From an uncultured Oligella sp. (GTDB lineage: Bacteria > Pseudomonadota > Gammaproteobacteria > Burkholderiales > Burkholderiaceae_B), in the NCBI GenBank assembly GCA_947632105.1, contig CANROD010000003.1:1-64000 (forward strand): DNA of 64,000 bases, read 5' to 3'. This document shows positions 40,450 through 50,287 of this stretch, piece by piece. The position numbers and the translations under genes were made by a program. Under the pieces are notes generated by a model, which was not told the DNA's origin, searched no databases, and saw nothing but the letters and a program-made list of their open reading frames with translations. Each line of letters opens with the position of its first letter. The first letter of the stretch is position 1.

Positions 40450-41463
40450 ATGTTAACTAGCAATTTACCAAAAATAGCCGTGGGTTCGTTAGGCGGCACT
40501 ATCAGCATGACGCCAGAGAGCGGTCAAAGCGGCATCGTGCCAACACTTTCGGCTAGCGATTTAATTTCATCTATTCTAGGGGTTAGTGAGCTTGCTCAAG
40601 TTCAAGCTGAAGCCCTAAATCAAGTTGCTAGTATTCATTTGAAGCCCAGCGACTTATTAACTGCTTTAGACTGGGCTGAGCAGCAGGTCGCAAATGGTGC
40701 AGCGGGAGTTATTCTCACCCAAGGTACTGATACCTTAGAGGAAAGTGCTTTTTTACTGGATTTACTATGGCCCCATGAAGAGCCGCTCATATTGATGGGC
40801 GCCATGCGTGGCGCTGCTTCGGTAGCCGCTGACGGTCCGGCTAACTTACTTAACTCAATTCAAGTAGCTATCAGTGCTAATAGCCGTGGTCGTGGTGTTT
40901 TAGTCGTGATGAATGAGCAAATACACTACGCCCGTTGGGTACAGAAAAAGCACAGTTTAAGCTTAGCCGCTTTTGTTTCTGATGTTGGTATTGCCGGTAC
41001 TATTGTTGAGTCACAGGCAGTGTATTTTTCAGCACCTCCAAAACGCGTGACTTATGCCAGACCGTCAGCAGACACTAAAACAGTCTTGCTTTGGCTTAAT
41101 CACTTAGGCGAACACAGCGATCTACTGAGCCAGCAAGACACCTTAGATCCGCTAGGTGAAAAGTTCGATGGTATTGTTTTTGCAGGGGTTGGAGCGGGTC
41201 ATGTCAGCACTATTACAGCCCGTTGGGTTGCCAAATGGGCTAAGCTAAAACCTGTGCTTGTGTGTACAGCGACAGGTTCCGGTTCCACCGCGTTTACAAC
41301 CTATGGATATCCTGGTGGAGAGATCGACTTACAAAAGCACGGTGCGATTATGGGTGGCTTTTTAAGTCCTAAAAAAGCACGGTTACTGCTATGGGTTATT
41401 TTAGAAAATGACCTAGATGCTCAAGCAGCCATCAAAGACTACTTGAGCAGTATGACTTACTAA
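40450..41463 (+). CDS. Asparaginase family protein
   Basis: VGSLGGTISMTPESG, ILTQGTDTLEESAFLLDLLW, GAMRGAASVAADGPANLLNSI. Confidence 0.9.
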   Translation: MLTSNLPKIAVGSLGGTISMTPESGQSGIVPTLSASDLISSILGVSELAQVQAEALNQVASIHLKPSDLLTALDWAEQQVANGAAGVILTQGTDTLEESAFLLDLLWPHEEPLILMGAMRGAASVAADGPANLLNSIQVAISANSRGRGVLVVMNEQIHYARWVQKKHSLSLAAFVSDVGIAGTIVESQAVYFSAPPKRVTYARPSADTKTVLLWLNHLGEHSDLLSQQDTLDPLGEKFDGIVFAGVGAGHVSTITARWVAKWAKLKPVLVCTATGSGSTAFTTYGYPGGEIDLQKHGAIMGGFLSPKKARLLLWVILENDLDAQAAIKDYLSSMTY

Positions 41464-41466
41464 AGA

Positions 41467-42021
41467 CTAAAAGGAGGAGTTAGGCTCTTCTAAAAAGGCC
41501 AGCTCCTCAGCGGACGACTCACGGCCTAAAATCGCATTGCGATGCGGATAGCGCCCGAAACGATCAATAATCTCTTTGTGCTGAATTTCAAAGTCTAAGG
41601 TCACCGGCTCACCCAACTCTGTAAACAATCTCAGTGCCTCTTCGTGAATAAGGGCTGACTCCGAGTGCATATAAGGCATAAGAGCCCACTTCTGTAATGA
41701 TGAGTCCAAGGAGTCATACTCCTCCGGCATATCTACTAAGATCTGCGCTAAGACGAGCGCCATCGGGTCTTGCTGAAAAGCTTTGGGTGTACCACGGTAG
41801 ATATTACGAGAGAATTGATCTAATACGATAATTTCCGCTACTCGTCCTAAAGCTGATTGGCGCCACCAATACAACTCACCTTGCGTGGCTTGCTTAAGAG
41901 TCACTCCAAAACGAGCTTTTAAAGCTTGGTCAAATTCTTCTGACACCTCAAACCAAAAAGGACGAGTTTCTTCGTCAAGCCAAAAATCGAGAACTTCTTT
42001 TGCTTCAGGAGAAATAATCAT
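41467..42021 (-). CDS. DUF924 family protein
   Basis: VLDFWLDEETRPFWFEVSEEFD, LDQFSRNIYRGTPKAFQQDPMAL, RFGRYPHRNAILGRESSAEELAFL. Confidence 0.88.
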   Translation of the reverse strand: MIISPEAKEVLDFWLDEETRPFWFEVSEEFDQALKARFGVTLKQATQGELYWWRQSALGRVAEIIVLDQFSRNIYRGTPKAFQQDPMALVLAQILVDMPEEYDSLDSSLQKWALMPYMHSESALIHEEALRLFTELGEPVTLDFEIQHKEIIDRFGRYPHRNAILGRESSAEELAFLEEPNSSF

Positions 42022-42115
42022 AGCAACTCTCTCATACTGATAAATGGAGTTTTTATAGTAAACGACAAAGATGACCGTATCGAGAAAACTCCATCTATCG
42101 CGATTGCATCAGCCA

Positions 42116-42655
42116 TTAGAACGGTAAATCATCATCCAAATCATCAAATGAGTCTACTGGTTTTTGTGGAGCACTGCGCTGAGGGGCAGACGCCGGAGAA
42201 CGCTGGGCACCGCCAGAACCAGGCATAGGACGGCTATTGTCCTCAAAGCCTCCACTTGAACGACCACCACTACTACCGCCCCACTCGTCACCTGAACTAC
42301 TACCGCCCCCAAAGCTGGAGTCATCACCACGACCACCAAGCATCTGCATGCGCTCACCTACAACCTCTGTTGCATAACGCTCAACACCATCACGATCAGT
42401 ATATTTATTAGTGCGCAGACGACCTTCGACGTAAACCTGGCTACCTTTGCGCAAGTACTGTTCACAAACCTCTGCTTGACGACCAAAGAAGACCACACGA
42501 TGCCACTCAGTACTTTCATTTTTATTGCCATCTTTATCATAAGCAACATGGTTTGTCGCAACTCGTAAGTTACTAACCTGAAGCCCTCCAGGCGTAGCAC
42601 GGGACTCAGGGTCTGCTCCTAAACGACCGACAAGAATTACTTTATTAACTGACAT
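42116..42655 (-). CDS. ssb: Single-stranded DNA-binding protein
   Basis: [35 protein letters not shown], Gly/Ser-rich linker and acidic DDLPF tip. Confidence 0.97.
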   Translation of the reverse strand: MSVNKVILVGRLGADPESRATPGGLQVSNLRVATNHVAYDKDGNKNESTEWHRVVFFGRQAEVCEQYLRKGSQVYVEGRLRTNKYTDRDGVERYATEVVGERMQMLGGRGDDSSFGGGSSSGDEWGGSSGGRSSGGFEDNSRPMPGSGGAQRSPASAPQRSAPQKPVDSFDDLDDDLPF

Positions 42656-42740
42656 GCTCTCATATCCTTAAAAATATTTTTTAATTTAATACTAATACAC
42701 GAACCGGTTGTTCCGTCGCCTCTTTTGACCTTTTTTCTGC

Positions 42741-43943
42741 TTATTGTACAAAATTGATTTGTACCCGACGAGTGGCTAAATAAGAAATAGCGCACAACAC
42801 CATGGACATAATAAAGACGCTGATATTACCGTAATTTGCCGCCATCAAACCACCAAAAAAACCACCACACGCAACACCCAACGCTTGTGTCATATTAAAA
42901 ACGCCCAAAGCCAAGCCCTTTTGGGCCGGCGGACATGTACGAGAAACAGCGGATGGCAGCAATGCCTCTAAGATATTAAAGGGGATAAAGTATAGCAACA
43001 AAGCAAAGACCAACATCACTAAACTATACATACCACTAATCATAATGCCAAGTGACATAATGATACCTAGTAACGTTAGACCAATCGCTTCTTTGTGCTT
43101 TTTCTGCTTTTCAGTCATCATCACCGCAGGGATCATAAAGATCAGCGACACCACAATCACCGGTAGATAGACTCGCCATAAATCGCCAATGCTCATATCA
43201 CCCAAACGAATTAATACGGGTGGAATCACGATAAAAATAGCCATCAACACAAAGTGTAAACTAAACACACTGAGATTTAATAGCCATAAATCCTTGGAAC
43301 GAAACACATCGAACATCGTCAATGAGCAATTAATAGCTTGAGACTCATGAGGTACTACAGGTACTACCCATACAGCTAATAACAAGCATAAAAAGCCTAA
43401 AATACTAATTGTCCAGAATAAGCCCGAGAGATTAAACCACTCTACCACTAAAGGAGCCATGACCATCGATACAGCAAAACTTAAACCGATAGAAGCGCCT
43501 ACCATCGCCATCGCTCGCGAACGCACCTCAGGACGTGTAGCATCTGAAACCCAGGCTGTAATCGCGGCTGAAACCGCACCGAAACCCTGTACTCCACGAC
43601 CAATGGCAACCCAAGTGACGCTTGGTGATAGGGCACAGATAATACCGCCGATTACAAAAAGCGCCATGCCGAAAATCACGACAGAACGCCGCCCAAATCG
43701 ATCAGATAAGATGCCCATTGGGATCTGCATCACTGATTGCGTTAAACCGTAGGCTCCGATGGCTATACCAATCATCAAGGGATTATCACCTTGAACCAAG
43801 GTTTTAGCAGCATCAGCAAAAACCGGCGTTAATAAAAATAACCCCAACATACGAACGGCAAAAAGCAAGGCAAGACTGGCGCTGGCCTTACGCTCTAATG
43901 GAGTCAGTTTAAGTTTTGTTTTGTTGCTTGTTTGAGTACTCAT
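42741..43943 (-). CDS. MFS transporter
   Basis: 12-TM pattern, MGILSDRFGRRSVVIFG motif A; between ssb and divergent uvrA. Confidence 0.9.
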   Translation of the reverse strand: MSTQTSNKTKLKLTPLERKASASLALLFAVRMLGLFLLTPVFADAAKTLVQGDNPLMIGIAIGAYGLTQSVMQIPMGILSDRFGRRSVVIFGMALFVIGGIICALSPSVTWVAIGRGVQGFGAVSAAITAWVSDATRPEVRSRAMAMVGASIGLSFAVSMVMAPLVVEWFNLSGLFWTISILGFLCLLLAVWVVPVVPHESQAINCSLTMFDVFRSKDLWLLNLSVFSLHFVLMAIFIVIPPVLIRLGDMSIGDLWRVYLPVIVVSLIFMIPAVMMTEKQKKHKEAIGLTLLGIIMSLGIMISGMYSLVMLVFALLLYFIPFNILEALLPSAVSRTCPPAQKGLALGVFNMTQALGVACGGFFGGLMAANYGNISVFIMSMVLCAISYLATRRVQINFVQ

Positions 43944-44139
43944 TTAGGCTCTTTCAAAAAAAAAGGCTGAGCGCTGAAGGCTGAGCAAAAAAGACTAGGA
44001 TAATATTTCATGAGCCCTCATTATATCACTGAGCATGGTTATTTTAACGATGTCATTTAACAAGTATTGCTCTTAGTCCTCACTTCTTGCTAGTCTGGGT
44101 TATAGTAAAGGGTTTACACCATCCTCGTTGCAAAAGTAC

Positions 44140-47058
44140 ATGAGCAATCAATTTTCCTCAGACGATCAACACTACCTTGGCAAAGCACAGAATGTCATTC
44201 GAATTCGTGGGGCTCGTACTCACAATTTAAAAAATATTAATTTGGATTTACCAAGAAACAAGTTGGTGATTTTGACCGGACTATCAGGCTCCGGCAAATC
44301 CTCGCTGGCCTTTGATACGTTGTATGCCGAGGGTCAAAGACGTTATGTCGAGAGCTTATCTACCTACGCACGTCAATTTTTGCAATTAATGGATAAACCG
44401 GATGTCGACTTAATTGAGGGGCTCTCTCCTGCCATTGCTATCGAGCAAAAATCTGTTAGTCACAATCCACGCTCAACTGTGGGTACCATCACTGAAATTA
44501 GCGACTATTTACGTTTATTATTTGCGCGTATTGGCACTCCCTATTGCCCTACGCACAAAGAGCCTTTACAAGCTTTTTCCGTCTCACAAATTGTCGATTT
44601 CGTACTGCAACTACCGGCTGATTCTCGCATCATGGTCTTAGCTCCGGTTATTCCTGAGCCTGAACAACATCTGGCAAGCCTTGCACAGAGTCTACAAGCG
44701 CAAGGCTTTATCCGCATCCGTATCGCCGGCGAGCTTTATGAATTAGACCAATTACCCAGTGATTTACCAGCGAATGCAACACAAATTGAATTAGTAATCG
44801 ATCGTGTCCGTGTCCGTGAGGAACAAAAGCAACGGCTAGCCGACAGTATTGAAACGGCACTTGAAACGTCTAATGAACGGGTAGTTATTGTCGATATGGA
44901 TCAAGCACAAGAACATGCTTTTTCCAGACGCTATGCTTGTGCTCATTGTGATTATCAAATTCCGACACTAGAACCAAAGATGTTCAGCTTTAATAGCCCT
45001 GAAGGCGCTTGCCCAAGCTGTGATGGTATGGGCATGGTACAGGTTTTTGATCCTGAAAAAGTCATTATCAGCGGGGATTTGAGCTTATTAAATGGTGCCA
45101 TCAAAGGCTGGGATCGTCGCAATCTTTTTAGTATGGCTCTGCTCAACAGCCTAGCAACGCATTATGAGTTTGATTTAGAACAGCCTTGGGAGGAGCTACC
45201 TGACGGAATTCAGCAAATAATTCTCTATGGTTCAGGCACCACTGAGATTGATTTCGTCTATTTTAATGACAAGGGCAAAAGCACCATTAAGCGCCACAAC
45301 TTTGAAGGCGTTTTACCTAATTTACAGCGGCGTTGGGAGGAAACTGATTCTAATGCAGTACGTGAGGAATTAAATCAGCTACGCACAACGACTACCTGTC
45401 CATCATGTCTTGGCACCCGTTTACGAGAAGAAGTTCGTTATGTGAGAGTGGGCGAAGAGCTTGAAGATAGCACCGAGACGAAAGGTAGTGATCAGCTCCC
45501 CGGTTACACCATTGGCGAAATCAGTCACTTATCACTAAGTCGCGCTCAAAACTGGTTTGAGAACTTAGTACTATGCGGTGCAAAATCAGATATTGCACGA
45601 CCTATTGTGTTAGCGATTCAATCTCGTTTACGATTTTTAAATGATGTAGGTTTAAATTACCTCTCTTTAGATCGTAAAGCGAACACCATTTCAGGCGGTG
45701 AGGCGCAACGTATCCGTTTAGCCAGTCAAATAGGCTCAGGTCTAAGTGGTGTTCTATACGTACTGGATGAACCATCCATCGGTCTGCATCAACGCGACAA
45801 CGATCGATTAATTGGCACGCTAATCCATCTACGTAATCTAGGCAACACGGTTATCGTGGTTGAACACGATGAGGATATGATTCGCGCATCGGACTGGGTC
45901 GTCGATATTGGCCCGGGTGCCGGTGAGCATGGTGGTCAAATTATGGCTAGCGAAACACCGACTGAATTACAAAAAGATCCCAACTCCTTAACTGGTCAAT
46001 ATCTGAGCGGTGCTAAAAAAATTGCTCTACCAACGCGTCGCCCAGTGACCCCACTAGGACCATTACCATGGTTACATCTAAACGGCACGACCGGTAATAA
46101 TTTAAAAAATGTTGACTTACATCTGCCGCTGCAACGCTTTGTCTGTGTCACCGGTGTATCCGGTTCTGGCAAATCCACACTAATTAACGATACCTTAGCC
46201 ACGGTCTTAGCTCGCAAATTAAATCGTGCTCAGAGCGAGTCAGCACCTTACAAGTCGATTAGCGGTTTAGAGCATTTAGATAAGATCATTACCGTCGATC
46301 AGAGTCCAATCGGTCGTACACCACGTAGCAATCCGGCGACATACACTGGTCTATTTACGCCTATTCGAGAGCTCTTTGCTAGCACTCCTGAATCTCGTAC
46401 TCGAGGTTATGATGCAGGACGCTTTTCTTTTAATGTAAAAGGCGGTCGCTGTGAGCATTGTCAGGGTGACGGTGTGATTAAAGTAGAAATGCACTTCCTC
46501 CCTGATGTATACGTACCATGTGATACTTGTCATGGCCGACGCTATAATCGCGAAACACTGGAGATCCGCTATCGCGGTTTAAATATCCATGAGGTTCTTG
46601 AACTGACCGTTGAACAGGCCTTGGATTACTTCTCTGCGGTACCTAATATTCAACGACGCTTACAAACCTTGCATGAGGTTGGCTTAGGTTATATTCGTTT
46701 GGGACAAAGCGCAACAACCCTCTCGGGTGGTGAAGCACAACGTATAAAGCTGTCTTTAGAACTCTCTAAACGCAGCACTGGTAAGACGCTTTATGTCTTA
46801 GATGAGCCTACGACAGGTTTACATTTTGCTGATATTGAACTGCTTTTGGATGTATTGAATCGTCTAGTTGATGCAGGTAACTCGATGGTGATTATTGAGC
46901 ATAACCTAGACCTCATAAAAACAGCCGACTGGATTATCGATATGGGCCCTCAAGGTGGTAGTGGTGGTGGTCAAGTGGTCGCTGAAGGCACGCCCGAAGA
47001 AATTGCTAAGCACCCAGAGAGCTACACTGGTAAGTACTTAGCGCCTTATTTGAAGTAA
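44140..47058 (+). CDS. uvrA: Excinuclease ABC subunit A
   Basis: [59 protein letters not shown] zinc motifs, two ABC signatures. ATG 44140 preferred over TTG 44128. Confidence 0.98.
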   Translation: MSNQFSSDDQHYLGKAQNVIRIRGARTHNLKNINLDLPRNKLVILTGLSGSGKSSLAFDTLYAEGQRRYVESLSTYARQFLQLMDKPDVDLIEGLSPAIAIEQKSVSHNPRSTVGTITEISDYLRLLFARIGTPYCPTHKEPLQAFSVSQIVDFVLQLPADSRIMVLAPVIPEPEQHLASLAQSLQAQGFIRIRIAGELYELDQLPSDLPANATQIELVIDRVRVREEQKQRLADSIETALETSNERVVIVDMDQAQEHAFSRRYACAHCDYQIPTLEPKMFSFNSPEGACPSCDGMGMVQVFDPEKVIISGDLSLLNGAIKGWDRRNLFSMALLNSLATHYEFDLEQPWEELPDGIQQIILYGSGTTEIDFVYFNDKGKSTIKRHNFEGVLPNLQRRWEETDSNAVREELNQLRTTTTCPSCLGTRLREEVRYVRVGEELEDSTETKGSDQLPGYTIGEISHLSLSRAQNWFENLVLCGAKSDIARPIVLAIQSRLRFLNDVGLNYLSLDRKANTISGGEAQRIRLASQIGSGLSGVLYVLDEPSIGLHQRDNDRLIGTLIHLRNLGNTVIVVEHDEDMIRASDWVVDIGPGAGEHGGQIMASETPTELQKDPNSLTGQYLSGAKKIALPTRRPVTPLGPLPWLHLNGTTGNNLKNVDLHLPLQRFVCVTGVSGSGKSTLINDTLATVLARKLNRAQSESAPYKSISGLEHLDKIITVDQSPIGRTPRSNPATYTGLFTPIRELFASTPESRTRGYDAGRFSFNVKGGRCEHCQGDGVIKVEMHFLPDVYVPCDTCHGRRYNRETLEIRYRGLNIHEVLELTVEQALDYFSAVPNIQRRLQTLHEVGLGYIRLGQSATTLSGGEAQRIKLSLELSKRSTGKTLYVLDEPTTGLHFADIELLLDVLNRLVDAGNSMVIIEHNLDLIKTADWIIDMGPQGGSGGGQVVAEGTPEEIAKHPESYTGKYLAPYLK

Positions 47059-47072
47059 TCATTAACAGAAAA

Positions 47073-47107
47073 AGCCGAAGGATACAAAATATCCACCGGC
47101 TAATTTT
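47073..47107. terminator. Putative terminator between convergent uvrA and dgt
   Basis: agccg-aaggata-caaaa-tatcc-a-ccggct imperfect hairpin followed by T-run. Confidence 0.6.
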
Positions 47108-47125
47108 TTCAGAAAACACCAAACC

Positions 47126-48274
47126 TTAGATTTTATAAATCTGTCGATGCTCTTTAATCGCATAACGGTCGGTCATTCCTGCAATATAATCGGCAATACC
47201 ACGAGCTTGACGATTAGCATCTTTGAAACGATGGTCCGGTGGCAACAGACGTGGTTCATCTAAAAACGCACTAAATAGCTCATGAATCACACGTCGTGAC
47301 TTGACCGCCATACGCATCACGTTGTAATGCCGGTAAAGATTTTTTAAAAGAAATTTCTTAAGCTCATCCTGCATCGCCCTCATCTCCGGCGAAAAAGAGA
47401 CTAATACCGGCGATTTAGCCACATCTTCCGGAGTTTTAACCTGATACTTACTAATTTGATTCAAGCTATGCTCAGTGACATCGGTAATTAAAGTATTTAT
47501 CATTCGTCTAATAATCTCAGAGATTAAACGCTTACCACGAAGACCTGGATATTTCTCCTTAACATCAGCATAGTGTCGAGCAAAAATCTCCACTTTAACT
47601 AATTGCGGCATCGTAATTAAGCCAGAGCGCAAGCCGTCATCAATATCGTGGTTGTTATAAGCAATCTCATCAGCAAGATTAGCCAACTGCGCCTCAAGTG
47701 AAGGCTGTGTACCTTCGATAAAACGTTGACCCACATCACCTAAACTACGAGCGTTTCTTAAGGAGCAATGCTTCAAAATGCCGCTGCGCGTTTCAAAAGT
47801 CAGATTGAGACCATTAAAATCCGCATAACGCTCCTCCAACTCATCAACCATACGCAAACTTTGCAGATTATGCTCAAAACCACCCACTTCCCTAGGCAAA
47901 TGCTCTCGCATGTAGTCATTAAGTGCGTCCTGGCCTGCGTGACCAAAAGGCGTGTGGCCTAAATCATGAGCTAAGCAAATTGCCTCTACTAGATCTTCGT
48001 TAATTAACAAGTTTCGGGCTAAAGCACGACCGATCTGCGCAACCTCTAGACTATGCGTTAAACGAGTTCTAAATAAATCTCCCTCATGATTTACAAAAAC
48101 CTGCGTCTTATACTCTAAACGCCTGAAGGAAGTACAATGAACAATACGGTCTCTATCACGTTGGAATGGATTACGCTTAGAATCCCTATCTTCAATGTGT
48201 ATACGACCACGCGTAGCCTCTGGAAAGCTAGCATAGGAGGCTAAACTAGCAATATAAGACGATGTTCTAGGCAT
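47126..48274 (-). CDS. dgt: Deoxyguanosinetriphosphate triphosphohydrolase-like protein
   Basis: HD motifs [56 protein letters not shown]; start at [19 protein letters not shown], overlapping aroB stop by 8 bp (ATGCCTAG). Confidence 0.93.
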   Translation of the reverse strand: MPRTSSYIASLASYASFPEATRGRIHIEDRDSKRNPFQRDRDRIVHCTSFRRLEYKTQVFVNHEGDLFRTRLTHSLEVAQIGRALARNLLINEDLVEAICLAHDLGHTPFGHAGQDALNDYMREHLPREVGGFEHNLQSLRMVDELEERYADFNGLNLTFETRSGILKHCSLRNARSLGDVGQRFIEGTQPSLEAQLANLADEIAYNNHDIDDGLRSGLITMPQLVKVEIFARHYADVKEKYPGLRGKRLISEIIRRMINTLITDVTEHSLNQISKYQVKTPEDVAKSPVLVSFSPEMRAMQDELKKFLLKNLYRHYNVMRMAVKSRRVIHELFSAFLDEPRLLPPDHRFKDANRQARGIADYIAGMTDRYAIKEHRQIYKI

Positions 48275-49559
48275 CTGACTCTGGCCTTTCCCCATCCATA
48301 CCATAAATACCTCCCGTACGGCCTGTACCAGCTCCTGCATCTCTTGCAACCTGCGCTCGGCGTGCCATTTCAGCAGCAACATCTGCACTCTCTACGACTG
48401 TACTCTCTGCAGCACCTGTCTTAAGGGCTTGAGATGCTTCACTAGCGTCACTATTCACACTAACACCTGGTACCACATCAGTTGAGGTTGTATTTTCTAA
48501 TACCAAGGCAACTAGTTCTTGAGGCGCACCTTGAATTTTAGCTGAACCAATTTCATCTAGGACAACGAACTTAATCTTACCTGCAGTTGCTTTTTTATCA
48601 AGCTTCATCGTATCAAACCACTTGTCCTTACCGCCTAACCTAGGCGCAACAGTAGGACAACCAATTTTTTCCACTAAAGCACGCACACGCGCAACATCCT
48701 GCTTAGGGAAATTAGACACTAAGGCTGAGAGTTCAGCAGCCTGCACCATACCGCAACCAACCGCCTCACCGTGCAACCATTCACCATAACCAAGGCCATT
48801 TTCAATCGCATGGGCAAAGGTGTGGCCAAAGTTTAAAATCATACGACGATTCGATTCTTTTTCATCCTCTTCGACAACTTGAGCCTTAAGCTCGCAGGAA
48901 CGATGAATTGCATAAGTAATCGCTTCTGGCTCTAACGCTTTGAGCTCATCTGCAAACTCCTCACACCAATCGAAGAATTCGCTATCCATAATGAGGCCAT
49001 ACTTAATCACCTCTGCTAACCCTGCGGCAATTTCACGCTGAGGCAAAGTTTTTAATACATTAATATCAATATCCACAGCAACTGGTTGATAAAAAGCACC
49101 AATTAAATTTTTCCCCAACGGGTGATTAACCGCTGTTTTACCACCCACTGATGAATCAACTTGCGATAATAGTGTGGTTGGGACCTGTATAAAGCGAATC
49201 CCGCGCATAAAAGAGGCAGCCGCAAAACCACCCAAATCACCAACCACGCCACCACCTAATGCAACAAGCACAGACTTGCGATCCAGCTTATTTTCCAACA
49301 TAAAAGTGAATACTGAATTAAGCGTATCTAAGTTTTTATATTGCTCACCGTCCGGAATATCAAAACTATAAACTTTCTTACCGGTTACCTTTAACGCCTT
49401 GAGTGCGGCATCACCATGGAGCGCACGGACAGTCGGGTTACTCAAAACAACGATAGCACTCGCATCAGGAGGGATGGAAGTACCAAGTTGTTGAAGAATG
49501 TTCTTACCGATCTGAATTGGATAGCTGCCACCAGGCACACTTACTCGAACAATACTCAT
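48267..49559 (-). CDS. aroB: 3-dehydroquinate synthase (with ~75-aa non-conserved-looking C-terminal extension)
   Basis: [68 protein letters not shown]. Confidence 0.95.
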   Translation of the reverse strand: MSIVRVSVPGGSYPIQIGKNILQQLGTSIPPDASAIVVLSNPTVRALHGDAALKALKVTGKKVYSFDIPDGEQYKNLDTLNSVFTFMLENKLDRKSVLVALGGGVVGDLGGFAAASFMRGIRFIQVPTTLLSQVDSSVGGKTAVNHPLGKNLIGAFYQPVAVDIDINVLKTLPQREIAAGLAEVIKYGLIMDSEFFDWCEEFADELKALEPEAITYAIHRSCELKAQVVEEDEKESNRRMILNFGHTFAHAIENGLGYGEWLHGEAVGCGMVQAAELSALVSNFPKQDVARVRALVEKIGCPTVAPRLGGKDKWFDTMKLDKKATAGKIKFVVLDEIGSAKIQGAPQELVALVLENTTSTDVVPGVSVNSDASEASQALKTGAAESTVVESADVAAEMARRAQVARDAGAGTGRTGGIYGMDGERPESDA

Positions 49560-50110
49560 TTATCCTCTCTTTTAGCTAATAGGTAAATAATCTGATCCAC
49601 AACCACACTCTGTGAGTCTCCAGCCGAATCAATAATATAATCTGCCGCTGTCTCATAGATTGCACTACGCTCTGTAAGTAGCTCAGATAAACGCATTTTT
49701 GGGTTAGGTGTTGCTAATAAGGGACGATTTTTATCCCGTGCTACACGTCGATACAATTCATCGATTTCTACTCTTAGATAAAAAATCTGTCCATGTTGCC
49801 TCATCAGTTCTCGATTATCTGCTCGTAGTACCGCCCCACCACCAGTGGCTAAGACAACACTCTTATCCAAAATAACATCAAGTAAAACCTCTTTTTCTCG
49901 ACGACGGAACCCTTCTTCACCTTCGATGTCAAAGATGGTAGGAATATCCACACCGCAGCGCTCGACGATGGCATGGTCTAAATCAACAAACTTACGCCCT
50001 AATTTTTTGGCCAGAGCACGACCAACCGTTGTTTTACCTGCACCCATCATACCAATTAGGATTATGATGCTCTTTTCAGGTAAATCACAGGGTGCTACAG
50101 TGATATTCAT
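49556..50110 (-). CDS. aroK: Shikimate kinase
   Basis: IILIGMMGAGKTTVGRALAKKLGRKFVDLD, LATGGGAVLRADNR; ATGA overlap with aroB. Confidence 0.95.
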   Translation of the reverse strand: MNITVAPCDLPEKSIIILIGMMGAGKTTVGRALAKKLGRKFVDLDHAIVERCGVDIPTIFDIEGEEGFRRREKEVLLDVILDKSVVLATGGGAVLRADNRELMRQHGQIFYLRVEIDELYRRVARDKNRPLLATPNPKMRLSELLTERSAIYETAADYIIDSAGDSQSVVVDQIIYLLAKREDK

Positions 50111-50287
50111 TGTGTTTTCAAAAATTTAATATAATTTATCGTTAGTAAATATTTACAGTTTAGGCAAATTTTACACATTTCCCGCTGTCTTTGTCGTTAT
50201 TTTAACGCTAAACTAGGGGCTAAGCTTAAATTAGCAGCACTGTGCATCATAGCTTCTCACCTTCGCGTTTAAGCGCATTAATTACTC

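Noticed and set aside
43459-43752. 97-aa plus-strand ORF inside the MFS transporter gene; similarly 32282-32560 in tctA
   Set aside because: Shadow ORFs opposite membrane-protein genes.
43944-44139. LexA/SOS box search in the MFS/uvrA divergent promoter
   Set aside because: No CTGT-n8-ACAG-like sequence readable by eye; not claimed.
48275-48388. N-terminal 38-aa extension of the dgt ORF (start 48388)
   Set aside because: Lies in the out-of-frame aroB 3' end; internal ATG at 48274 gives the normal Dgt N-terminus and a coupling overlap.
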